NCBI RefSeq assembly: GCF_009604455.1 | Contig: NZ_WEGL01000001.1 | Location: 310,001-374,000 of the forward strand | Length of the DNA stretch: 64,000 bases | Source of the DNA: Streptomyces sp. RB17 | GTDB taxonomy: Bacteria > Actinomycetota > Actinomycetes > Streptomycetales > Streptomycetaceae | Direction: 5' to 3' | In this document: positions 35,985 to 43,657 of the stretch, piece after piece | How the letters are laid out: each line of letters begins with the position of its first letter | Numbering within the stretch: the stretch's first letter is position 1 | Made by a program: the position numbers and the translations under genes | Notes under the pieces: model-generated | What the model saw: only the letters and a program-made list of their open reading frames with translations | Told to the model about the DNA's origin: nothing | Databases searched by the model: none

Positions 35985-38636
35985 ATGGATCTTCGCCGGC
36001 TCTCGCTGCGGGGGCTGCTCAAGAGGCCGCGTCGGCTCGTCGCCGGCGCGGCCGCCGTCGTGGTGCTGGCAGGTGCCGGCACCTGGACGGCCGCCGCGTC
36101 CGCCGACACGCCCCCGGTGCACAGGACCGACCAGGTCATGGCGGTGGACGGCGTGCGCCTGGACACGTCGTTCTTCACCCCGGCCGGCGCCGGACGGCAC
36201 CCCGCCGTCCTGCTGGCGCACGGCTTCGGCGGCAGCAAGGCCGACATGCGCCAGCAGGCCGAGGACCTCGCCGGGGACGGGTACGCGGTCCTCACGTGGT
36301 CCGCGCGCGGCTTCGGCGGGTCCACCGGAAAGATCGGGCTCAACGACCCGAAGGGCGAGGTCGCCGACGTCTCCCGGCTCATCGACTGGCTGGCGAAGCG
36401 GCCCGAGGTCCAGCTCGACAAACCCGGCGACCCGCGCGTGGGCATGGCCGGCGGCTCCTACGGCGGCGCGGTCTCCCTTCTCGCCGCCGGATACGACCAC
36501 CGGGTGGACGCCATCGCCCCGGCCATCACCTACTGGAACCTCGCGGACGCCCTGTTCCCGGACGGCGTGTTCAAGAAGCTGTGGGCCGGGGTCTTCTTCA
36601 ACACCGGCGGCGGCTGCGCCCGCTTCGAGCCCGCGCTGTGCCGGATGTACGACAGGGTCGCCGAGTCCGGCACCCCGGACGCGGCCGCCCGCGAGCTCCT
36701 TCAGGAGCGCTCGCCGTCCGCCGTCGGCGCGCGCATCAAGGTGCCCACGCTGCTGCTACAGGGCCAGACGGACTCCCTGTTCACCCTCGCCCAGTCCGAC
36801 GCCGCCCAGAAGGCGATCCGCGCGAACGGCGCCCCCGTGGACGTCGACTGGATCGCGGGCGGCCATGACGGCGGCGACATGGAGACCGGCCGGGTGCAGG
36901 CACGCGTGCGTGCGTGGTTCGACCGGTATCTGAAGGGCGACAAGAGCTCCGGCACCGGCCCGGTCTTCCGCATCACCCGCACCGGCGGCGTGAACTCCAC
37001 CGACGGCACCGCCCAGCTGCGCGGCGCGACCGCCGACGCCTACCCCGGCCTGCGCAGCCACCCGCGCGCCGTCCCCCTGACCGGCGGCACCCAGCACGTC
37101 ACCAACCCGGCCGGCGCCAGCCCGCCCGGCGTCTCCGCCCTGCCCGGACTCGGCGGCACCGGCGGCCTCAGCCAGCTGTCCGCGCTCGGCCTCGGCGTCT
37201 CCCTCGACTTCCCCGGCCAGTACGCGAGGTTCGACTCGGCGCCACTCACCCGCGACCTGCAGATCACCGGCACCCCCACCGCGACCGTTCACATCACCTC
37301 GACCAGCGACGACGCCGTCCTCTTCGGCAAGGTCTACGACGTCGGCCCCGACGGCACCCGGCAGGTGCTGCCCTCCCAGCTCGTCGCCCCCTTCCGGGTG
37401 ACCGGCGCCAAGGCCGGCAAGCACGTCACGCTCGCCCTCCCGGCGATCGACCACGAGGTGCAGAAGGGCCACCGGCTCCGCCTGGTCCTCGCCTCCACCG
37501 ACCTCGGCTACGCCTCACCGGCCGCACCGGCGACGTACACCGTCTCCCTCGAGGGGGGAGCGCTGAGCGTGCCGACGGCCCCCGCCGTCACCACCGCCGC
37601 GGCACCCCTGCCCGCCTGGGTCTGGTGGCTGCCGGCGGCCGGCGCCGCGGTCGCGCTCGCCCTGCTGCTCACCGCCCGCCGCCGTACGGCCGGCCCGGCC
37701 CCCGACCCCGAGCTGGCCGAAGTCCCGCTCGTCATCAAGGACTTGAGCAAGCGGTACGCGAAGTCCGCCGACCGGTACGCGGTGCGCGAGGTGTCCTTCC
37801 GGGTGGAGAAGGGCCAGGTCCTCGGCCTGCTCGGCCCCAATGGCGCCGGCAAGACCACCACCCTGCGCATGCTGATGGGCCTGATCACCCCGGACGACGG
37901 CGAGATCCGCGTCTTCGGCCACGCCATCCGGCCCGGCGCCCCGGTGCTGTCGCGGGTCGGTGCCTTCGTGGAGGGCGCGGGCTTCCTGCCGCACCTGACC
38001 GGGCGGGAGAACCTGGAGCTGTACTGGAAGGCCACCGGCCGCCCGCCCGAGGACGCCCACCTGGACGAGGCGCTGGAGATCGCCGGGCTCGGCGACGCGC
38101 TCGCCCGCGCGGTGCGCACCTACTCGCAGGGCATGCGCCAGCGCCTCGCCATCGCTCAGGCCATGCTCGGCCTGCCCGACCTGCTCATCCTCGACGAGCC
38201 CACCAACGGCCTCGACCCGCCCCAGATACGCGAGATGCGCGAGGTGATGATCCGCTACGCGGCCGGCGGTCGTACGGTCATCGTCTCCAGCCATCTCCTC
38301 GCCGAGGTCGAGCAGTCCTGCACCCACCTGGTGGTGATGGACCGCGGCCGGCTCGTCCAGGCCGGTCCCGTCGGCGAGATCGTAGGCTCCGGCGACACGC
38401 TGCTGGTCGGCACCGCCACACCCGTGGAGGAGCCGGTCGTGGAGAAGGTGGCCGCGCTGTCCGGCGTCGCCTCCGCCGTGCGCACCGACGACGGGCTGCT
38501 GATCCGGCTGGACCCCGGCGGCACGGCCGAGCGGCTGGTCGCGGAGCTGGTGCGGCTGGAGGTGCCGGTCGCCTCGGTCGGCCCGCACCGCCGCCTGGAA
38601 GACGCCTTCCTCACCCTGATCGGAGGTTCAGCATGA
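35985..38636 (+). CDS. S15-type hydrolase fused to ABC ATPase
   Basis: One 883-residue protein. Residues ~18-38 are a signal anchor. Residues ~55-530 are a CocE/NonD/X-Pro-dipeptidyl-peptidase-like alpha/beta hydrolase: 'VGMAGGSYGGAVSLLAAG' (Ser about 157), 'LLLQGQTDSLFTLAQ' (Asp about 262), 'WIAGGHDGGDME' (His about 294). 'PLPAWVWWLPAAGAAVALAL' (~541-560) is a second membrane helix. Residues ~580-883 are an ABC ATPase: Walker A GPNGAGKTTTLR (~617), signature 'TYSQGMRQRL', Walker B 'LLILDEPTNGLDPP'. The topology puts the hydrolase outside and the ATPase inside. Coupled by ATGA overlap to the permease gene. Confidence 0.9.
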   Translation: MDLRRLSLRGLLKRPRRLVAGAAAVVVLAGAGTWTAAASADTPPVHRTDQVMAVDGVRLDTSFFTPAGAGRHPAVLLAHGFGGSKADMRQQAEDLAGDGYAVLTWSARGFGGSTGKIGLNDPKGEVADVSRLIDWLAKRPEVQLDKPGDPRVGMAGGSYGGAVSLLAAGYDHRVDAIAPAITYWNLADALFPDGVFKKLWAGVFFNTGGGCARFEPALCRMYDRVAESGTPDAAARELLQERSPSAVGARIKVPTLLLQGQTDSLFTLAQSDAAQKAIRANGAPVDVDWIAGGHDGGDMETGRVQARVRAWFDRYLKGDKSSGTGPVFRITRTGGVNSTDGTAQLRGATADAYPGLRSHPRAVPLTGGTQHVTNPAGASPPGVSALPGLGGTGGLSQLSALGLGVSLDFPGQYARFDSAPLTRDLQITGTPTATVHITSTSDDAVLFGKVYDVGPDGTRQVLPSQLVAPFRVTGAKAGKHVTLALPAIDHEVQKGHRLRLVLASTDLGYASPAAPATYTVSLEGGALSVPTAPAVTTAAAPLPAWVWWLPAAGAAVALALLLTARRRTAGPAPDPELAEVPLVIKDLSKRYAKSADRYAVREVSFRVEKGQVLGLLGPNGAGKTTTLRMLMGLITPDDGEIRVFGHAIRPGAPVLSRVGAFVEGAGFLPHLTGRENLELYWKATGRPPEDAHLDEALEIAGLGDALARAVRTYSQGMRQRLAIAQAMLGLPDLLILDEPTNGLDPPQIREMREVMIRYAAGGRTVIVSSHLLAEVEQSCTHLVVMDRGRLVQAGPVGEIVGSGDTLLVGTATPVEEPVVEKVAALSGVASAVRTDDGLLIRLDPGGTAERLVAELVRLEVPVASVGPHRRLEDAFLTLIGGSA

Positions 38637-39487
38637 GCGCGCTCACCGAGGTCGCCTCCGGCTTTTCGGCGCGGCACACCCTGCCCCTGCGGGTGGAGCT
38701 GGTCCGCCAGCTCAAGCGGCGCCGCACCCTGATCATGGGCGCCGTCCTGGCCCTGCTGCCGTTCGTGCTGCTGATCGCCTTCGCGATCGGCGGCGACCCC
38801 TCCAGCCGCGACGGCCAGATCACCCTGATGGACACGGCCACCGCGTCCGGCGCCAACTTCGCCGCGGTGAACCTGTTCGTCTCGGCCGGCTTTCTGCTGG
38901 TGATCCCGGTCGCCCTGTTCTGCGGGGACACGGTCGCCTCGGAGGCGAGCTGGTCCTCCCTGCGCTATCTGCTCGCCGCGCCCGTGCCCCGCGCCCGGCT
39001 GCTGTGGTCCAAGCTGGCCGTGGCGCTCGGGCTGAGCCTCGCCGCGATGATCCTGCTCCCGGTGATCGCCCTCGCGGTCGGTACGGCGGCCTACGGCTGG
39101 GGTCCGCTGCAGATACCGACGGGCGGTGCGCTGGACACGGGCACGGCGGTGCAGCGGCTGGTGGTGACCGTGGCGTACATCTTCGTGTCCCAACTGGTCA
39201 CCGCCGGGCTGGCGTTCTGGCTGTCGACGAAGACGGACGCCCCGCTCGGCGCGGTGGGCGGCGCGGTCGGCCTGACCATCGTCGGCAACGTCCTGGACGC
39301 CGTCACCGCGCTCGGCCACTGGCGCGACTTCCTGCCCGCGCACTGGCAGTTCGCCTGGGCCGACGCCGTCCAGCCGCATCCGGAGTGGTCCGGCATGATC
39401 CAGGGCACCGCGATCTCCGTGACGTACGCGCTGGTGCTGTTCGCGCTGGCCTTCCGGGGATTCGCCAGAAAAGACGTGGTCTCATAG
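38633..39487 (+). CDS. ABC-2-type transporter permease
   Basis: 284 residues, about six transmembrane helices: 'LIMGAVLALLPFVLLIAFAI', 'VNLFVSAGFLLVIPVALFCG', 'LAVALGLSLAAMILLPVIAL', 'VAYIFVSQLVTAGLAFWLST' and two more. 'GDTVASEASWSSLRYLLAAP' is the usual coupling-region motif. Partner of the fused ATPase just upstream (ATGA overlap). The exported molecule may be processed by the fused extracellular hydrolase; not shown. Confidence 0.88.
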   Translation: MSALTEVASGFSARHTLPLRVELVRQLKRRRTLIMGAVLALLPFVLLIAFAIGGDPSSRDGQITLMDTATASGANFAAVNLFVSAGFLLVIPVALFCGDTVASEASWSSLRYLLAAPVPRARLLWSKLAVALGLSLAAMILLPVIALAVGTAAYGWGPLQIPTGGALDTGTAVQRLVVTVAYIFVSQLVTAGLAFWLSTKTDAPLGAVGGAVGLTIVGNVLDAVTALGHWRDFLPAHWQFAWADAVQPHPEWSGMIQGTAISVTYALVLFALAFRGFARKDVVS

Positions 39488-39668
39488 TTTTCTTTTACGA
39501 TCAATCGATTCGCCGACCACATGTGAATAACTCCAGGGAATCCGAAGTAATGCGCTTCTTCACTCCCTTTGTATTCACGCGTATGGAGTAGCGCCTCGCT
39601 TTGAGCGGACTGCGGACTGCTATGTTCTGCATCTGTCGGATCAGAGGTAACTTCAAGTGAGGTGAATC

Positions 39669-40088
39669 ATGAAGAAGGCAGTTTTCACCACTGCGGCGTT
39701 GGCCATTGGTGCGGGTCTTGTGGGTGGTTCCGCCGTGGCGGCTTCGGCCGTCACCAAGGCACCTGCCCAGGAAAACACCGGCCCGCTCGGCCTCATGTCC
39801 CAGACCGAGATGGCTCCGGCGCTCGTGCCCGCGGCAGACACCGTGATGCGGGTGGCCAAGCAGGGCAACCTCACCACGGGCAGCGCGTTCGACGCCCAGT
39901 CGTCGACGGTCACCGGCAAGAACAAGGCGGCCAAGGTCTCCGGGGTGTACCTGGACGGTATGGGCCGCAGGAGCAACAAGAAGCCCGCGATTCCGGTGAA
40001 GAACCCACTCGGCTCCGGCTCCGTTCAGGTCCACCCGCTGAACGGGCCGACCAGCGCCGGTGTCGGCAGCCTGCTCAACCAGGGGTGA
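39669..40088 (+). CDS. Secreted protein of unknown function
   Basis: 139 residues. Clear Sec signal (MKKAVFTTAALAIGAGLVGG, cut near ...VAASA). The mature part is small, without cysteines, with 'DTVMRVAKQGNLTTGSAFDA' and C-terminal 'PLNGPTSAGVGSLLNQG'. No domain recognised. Ribosome site GAGGTG with ATG 39669. First of a run of small exported proteins. Confidence 0.7.
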   Translation: MKKAVFTTAALAIGAGLVGGSAVAASAVTKAPAQENTGPLGLMSQTEMAPALVPAADTVMRVAKQGNLTTGSAFDAQSSTVTGKNKAAKVSGVYLDGMGRRSNKKPAIPVKNPLGSGSVQVHPLNGPTSAGVGSLLNQG

Positions 40089-40395
40089 CACGGAAACCGT
40101 CAGGAGTCGGCGCGGCGGAAGTCTTCCCGTTCACCATGCTTTCGCTGCCATGTGCTCCCCTCTGTTCGCGAGACAGAGGTGGGACCGGAATTCCGACACT
40201 CTGATCCGGTTCCGGTCCGCCGGAGATCCCGATCCGCGGGCGACGCCGCAGTGCCGCGGGACGAATCGCCCGGTGGCCGCGTGGTACGGCCCCCGTCCGG
40301 CCCCTCGAAGCCGCAGGCCCAGAGGTCGCAGCCGGACCATTTAGCTGCACACCCACCCGGCGCTCGATGCGTGCGGGGGAAATGCCTTAAAGCCT

Positions 40396-40434
40396 GTCCG
40401 GCCCACTGGACTCCTCCTTGCCAGTGGGCCGGAC
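40396..40434 (+). terminator. Hairpin terminator
   Basis: Perfect 14-bp stem GTCCGGCCCACTGG (40396-40409) with 40421-40434 and an 11-nt loop. It lies in the 515-bp gap 40089-40603, which otherwise shows no gene that I can support. Confidence 0.7.
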
Positions 40435-40603
40435 GCACGTCGGTGAAATCCCGGCACGTGCGTCCGGGTGAACGGTGCGCGGCGTCGCTGCGCCATCCGG
40501 TGGAATCCAACGCGAATGGGCCTGGTCCGCGTGACTTTTCGCCGCATATTTCGGTTTCTTGCTATGTAAGCGCGGCTTACCGTGAATCCAGGAAGGAACC
40601 GAG

Positions 40604-40936
40604 TTGACCAGGAAGTTCGCGGTCGTCACTGCACTCGCCCTTAGCGCGCTCTGCGGCAGCGCTGGCGTTGCCTCCGCCCACTCGAACACGACGAACGTCA
40701 CTGGTGGTGACGGCTTTTCGGAGTCCCCGGTCGTCGTGAACGCCCCTCAGCAGGGGGTGGTTGTCGTCAACGGCTCGCTCATCGACGGCCGCTGCATCGC
40801 GCCGTGGTCCAACGGCGCCGTCGGCGTCCTCGGCGGCGCCGCGACCATCGCGCCGAACTCGCACTACGCCGCCTGCAACACGGCCAAGGTCGACCAGTCG
40901 CAGAAGGCCGGTTACCAGGGCGGCCTGCTCTTCTGA
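40604..40936 (+). CDS. Small secreted two-cysteine protein, paralog 1
   Basis: 110 residues starting with TTG (40604) after ribosome site AGGAAGGA. Signal peptide 'MTRKFAVVTALALSALCGSA' cut near ...ASAHS. Mature: 'NTTNVTGGDGFSESPVVVNA', then 'PQQGVVVVNGSLIDGRCIAP', 'WSNGAVGVLGGAATIAPNSH', 'YAACNTAKVDQSQKAGYQGG' and LLF. The two cysteines (RCIAPW, YAACNT) probably form a disulfide. Val/Asn/Gly-rich like chaplins but without their motif. Two tandem paralogs follow. Function unknown; a secreted surface or wall protein is plausible. Confidence 0.75.
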   Translation: MTRKFAVVTALALSALCGSAGVASAHSNTTNVTGGDGFSESPVVVNAPQQGVVVVNGSLIDGRCIAPWSNGAVGVLGGAATIAPNSHYAACNTAKVDQSQKAGYQGGLLF

Positions 40937-40995
40937 CCCCTGCTTCGAGTCATTCCGAGCAGGTGAACCCCCTCGCAGTCCGGAAAGGACACTCC

Positions 40996-41328
40996 ATGCG
41001 TAACAAGGTTACGGCCATCTCCGCCCTCGCCGCGGGCGTCGTCCTGGCGGCCGCCGGCACTGCCGCAGCCGACAACTGCACGACGGTCACCGGCGGCAAC
41101 GGCTTCTCGTCGTCCCCGGTTGTCGTGAACGCCCCGCAGCAGGGCGCCGTCGTCTCCAACGGCACGCTCGTCGACCTGCGCTGCGTCGCGCCCTGGTCCA
41201 ACGGCGCCGTCGGCGCCGTCATCGGCGGCGCCGCGACCATCGCGCCGAACTCGCACTACGCCGCCTGCAACACGGCCAAGGTCGACCAGTCGCAGAAGGC
41301 CGGTTACCAGGGCGGCCTGCTCTTCTGA
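40996..41328 (+). CDS. Small secreted two-cysteine protein, paralog 2
   Basis: 110 residues, ATG 40996 with an AAAGGA ribosome site. Signal peptide 'MRNKVTAISALAAGVVLAAA' cut near ...TAAA. The mature part is closely similar to paralog 1, with an extra cysteine near its N-terminus (DNCTTVTGG) and 'GAVGAVIGGAATIAPNSHYA'. The last ~125 bp are almost identical in DNA to paralog 1, so duplication is recent or kept even by gene conversion. Confidence 0.78.
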   Translation: MRNKVTAISALAAGVVLAAAGTAAADNCTTVTGGNGFSSSPVVVNAPQQGAVVSNGTLVDLRCVAPWSNGAVGAVIGGAATIAPNSHYAACNTAKVDQSQKAGYQGGLLF

Positions 41329-41421
41329 GCCCCCTTTGCGCTCCGAACCATCCCGGAGCAGGGCGGGGACGTCGGCAGACGTTCCCGCTCGACCCTCCCC
41401 TTCCATCCGAAAGGCGCATCT

Positions 41422-41754
41422 ATGCGTAAGAAGGTTACGGCCCTGTCCGTCCTGGCCGCCGGCCTCGTCCTGGCGACCGGTGGCGTCGCTACGGCCGACG
41501 ACAACAACACCAACGTCACCGGCGGCGACGGCTTCTCGGAGTCCCCGGTCGTCGTGAACTCCCCTCAGCAGGGCCTCGTCGTCTCCAACGGCTCGCTCGT
41601 CGACGGCCGCTGCATCGCGCCGTGGTCCAACGGCGCCGTCGGCGTCCTCGGCGGCGCCGCGACCATCGCGCCGAACTCGCACTACGCCGCGTGCAACACG
41701 GAGAAGGTCGACCAGTCGCAGAAGGCCCCGTACGTCGGCGGCTTCCTGTTCTGA
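41422..41754 (+). CDS. Small secreted two-cysteine protein, paralog 3
   Basis: 110 residues, ATG 41422 with GAAAGG ribosome site. Signal peptide 'MRKKVTALSVLAAGLVLATG' cut near ...ATADD. Mature part matches paralog 1 more closely ('NTNVTGGDGFSESPVVVN', 'SLVDGRCIAPWSNGAVGVLG'), while the C-terminus differs: 'NTEKVDQSQKAPYVGGFLF'. All three keep length, both core cysteines and a terminal aromatic LF. Followed by two strong hairpins. Confidence 0.78.
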   Translation: MRKKVTALSVLAAGLVLATGGVATADDNNTNVTGGDGFSESPVVVNSPQQGLVVSNGSLVDGRCIAPWSNGAVGVLGGAATIAPNSHYAACNTEKVDQSQKAPYVGGFLF

Positions 41755-41768
41755 GCAGTCCTCGTCCT

Positions 41769-41797
41769 GGCGGCCCGCCGACGCTCGACGGGCCGCC
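41769..41797 (+). terminator. Hairpin after the secreted triplet
   Basis: Perfect 9-bp stem GGCGGCCCG (41769-41777) with 41789-41797, 15 bp after the stop of paralog 3. Confidence 0.6.
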
Positions 41798-41820
41798 ATC
41801 TGCTTTTCCCGCACACGAAG

Positions 41821-41851
41821 AGGCCGGCTCCGCGGCAGGCGGAGCCGGCCT
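41821..41851. terminator. Bidirectional hairpin terminator
   Basis: Perfect 13-bp stem AGGCCGGCTCCGC (41821-41833) with 41839-41851, 5-nt loop, then TTT on the plus strand. Lies between convergent genes. Confidence 0.8.
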
Positions 41852-41875
41852 TTGCGGCCCGGCAGGGTATGTCCT

Positions 41876-42166
41876 CTACTTGAGGGCCGGAAGCGTGGGG
41901 GGCTTGCCGTTGAGGGGGTTCGGCAGGGCGCCGCCGAAGACGGGGGTCTTGACGACGCCGGACTTCTTCACGCCCTGCGCCGTCTGCTTGACGTTGCTGG
42001 CCAGTTCACCCGTCGGGATCTCGGCTGCGTTGGGCAGGGTACGGGCGACCGACTTCCCGTCCTCGAGGAGGCCCTGCCCCGGCAGGTCCGCGGCAACAGC
42101 GGGCGCCGCAGCGCCGGCGATGGCCAGAGCGCCGGCCACCAGCGCGGCAGCCTTCAGATTCTTCAT
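41876..42166 (-). CDS. Small secreted protein of unknown function
   Basis: 96 residues. Signal peptide 'MKNLKAAALVAGALAIAGAA' cut near ...AVAAD. Mature: 'LPGQGLLEDGKSVARTLPNA', 'AEIPTGELASNVKQTAQGVK', 'KSGVVKTPVFGGALPNPLNG', KPPTLPALK; Leu/Pro/Lys-rich, no cysteine. No family recognised. ATG 42166 with AAAGGA ribosome site. Divergent from the GT gene. Confidence 0.7.
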   Translation of the reverse strand: MKNLKAAALVAGALAIAGAAAPAVAADLPGQGLLEDGKSVARTLPNAAEIPTGELASNVKQTAQGVKKSGVVKTPVFGGALPNPLNGKPPTLPALK

Positions 42167-42320
42167 TGGGTTCCTTTCATCTGGCTTCCGCTGGGCTAAC
42201 GAGTGAAAGGCGCCGCGGGAAACTCCACGGAGACGGGTTCCCGGAACTCATACATCCTGAATGACTGCGCAACATTCTTATCGGATAAATCCCCTGAATG
42301 AGGGCGTGTTTCCGACACGG

Positions 42321-42350
42321 TTGACGGCTTCCCGGGAAAAGACGGATAAG
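42321..42350 (+). promoter_or_regulatory. Candidate promoter of the glycosyltransferase gene
   Basis: TTGACG (42321-42326) and GATAAG (42345-42350) with an 18-bp spacer lie about 100 bp before ATG 42452. The 285-bp gap 42167-42451 is locally AT-richer and holds no gene. Confidence 0.4.
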
Positions 42351-42451
42351 CGGCTAGTGTTTCCTCACGGATCCGATGTGTTTATGCCGAACCCACGTTC
42401 ACACGTTCAGTGACGGGTTCGGAATGTTTCTTCGGAAGGGAAGCCTTGGTC

Positions 42452-43636
42452 ATGCGCATTCCCCTCGGTTCCGTCCCGCGTCGTACGACGCGGTCCGCCG
42501 CACCCGAGCCGCACGTCCTGCATGTCACGCAGCCCGTCGAGGGCGGTGTCGCCCGCTTCGTGACGGACCTGGCGGCGGCACAGGTGGCCGCCGGGCTGCG
42601 TGTCACCGTGGCCTGCCCGCGAGGCGGCACGCTGACGGACGCCCTGCGCGCGGCCGGCTGCAGGGTGCTGGCCTGGGACGCGACCCGCGCGCCGGGGCCC
42701 CGACTTCCCGGTGAGGTACGGCGGCTGGCGCGCCTCCTGCGCGAGGCGCGGCCCGACCTGGTGCACGCGCACAGCGCGAAGGCGGGGCTCGCGGCACGGC
42801 TCGCGGTGCGTGGCCGTCTCCCGACCGTCTTCCAGCCGCACGCGTGGTCGTTCGAGGCCGTGGACGGGGCCATGGCCCAAGCGGCCCTGCGGTGGGAGCA
42901 GTTCGGGGCGCGGTGGGCGACACGCGTCCTGTGCGTGAGCGAGGCGGAGCGGCGTACCGGGGAGCGGAGCGGCATCACCGCCCAGTGGCAGGTGATTCCC
43001 AACGGCATCGACACGCGCCGGTTCCGGCCGGAAGGGAGCATCGCCCGGCCCGGAGCGGGCCCACTCGTCGTATGCGTGGGACGGTTGTGCCGGCAGAAGG
43101 GCCAGGACGTGCTCCTTCAGGCCTGGCCCGCCGTGGTGCGGCAGGAGCCCGCCGCCCGGCTGGTGCTGGTCGGCGACGGTCCGGACGCGGGCCGACTGCG
43201 CGCGCTCGCGCCCGCGTCGGTGGAGTTCGCCGGCCCGGCATCCGACGCCGCCCCCTGGTACCGGTCCGCCGACGTCGTGGTCCTGCCGTCCCGCTGGGAG
43301 GGCATGGCGCTCGTCCCCCTGGAGGCCATGGCGTGTGCCCGGCCCGTCCTGGTCACGGACGTGGACGGGGCGCGCGAGAGCCTGCCGCCCGGCCATCTGC
43401 CGCACTGTCTGGTGCCGCCGGAGGACCCCGACACGCTGGCGCGGGCGCTGACCGCGCTGCTGCGGCGCGCACCGCTGCGCGCCGCACTGGGCGCGCAGGG
43501 CCGCGCGCATGTGCTCGCCGCCCACGACGCACAGCAGACCACGGACGCAGTGATCGACGTGTACCGCGAACTGCTCGGCACGCACCCCAAGCCGGTCCTG
43601 GTACCCAACCAGAGCAGGGAGTCCATCACCATGTGA
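42452..43636 (+). CDS. Glycosyltransferase family 4 protein
   Basis: 394-residue GT-B retaining glycosyltransferase. N-terminal half: 'HVLHVTQPVEGGVARFVTDL' and 'RPDLVHAHSAKAGLAARLAV'. C-terminal half: 'VIPNGIDTRRFRPEG', 'VCVGRLCRQKGQDVLLQAWP', and the donor-site motif 'VVLPSRWEGMALVPLEAMAC' (E-x7-E). Cytoplasmic, adds a sugar to a growing glycan. First clear gene of the polysaccharide island. Its stop lies inside a hairpin shared with the convergent propeller gene. Confidence 0.9.
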   Translation: MRIPLGSVPRRTTRSAAPEPHVLHVTQPVEGGVARFVTDLAAAQVAAGLRVTVACPRGGTLTDALRAAGCRVLAWDATRAPGPRLPGEVRRLARLLREARPDLVHAHSAKAGLAARLAVRGRLPTVFQPHAWSFEAVDGAMAQAALRWEQFGARWATRVLCVSEAERRTGERSGITAQWQVIPNGIDTRRFRPEGSIARPGAGPLVVCVGRLCRQKGQDVLLQAWPAVVRQEPAARLVLVGDGPDAGRLRALAPASVEFAGPASDAAPWYRSADVVVLPSRWEGMALVPLEAMACARPVLVTDVDGARESLPPGHLPHCLVPPEDPDTLARALTALLRRAPLRAALGAQGRAHVLAAHDAQQTTDAVIDVYRELLGTHPKPVLVPNQSRESITM

Positions 43637-43657
43637 CCGGCTCCTTCAGCCGGTCAC
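43633..43657. terminator. Hairpin overlapping two convergent stop codons
   Basis: Perfect 10-bp stem GTGACCGGCT (43633-43642) with 43648-43657 and a 5-nt loop. It contains the TGA of the glycosyltransferase and the stop of the propeller gene, so it can end both transcripts. Confidence 0.7.

Noticed and set aside
40604..41754. Secreted triplet as chaplins or rodlins
   Set aside because: Size and composition are similar, but the sequences lack the chaplin hydrophobic domain motif and do not resemble the rodlin sequence I remember.
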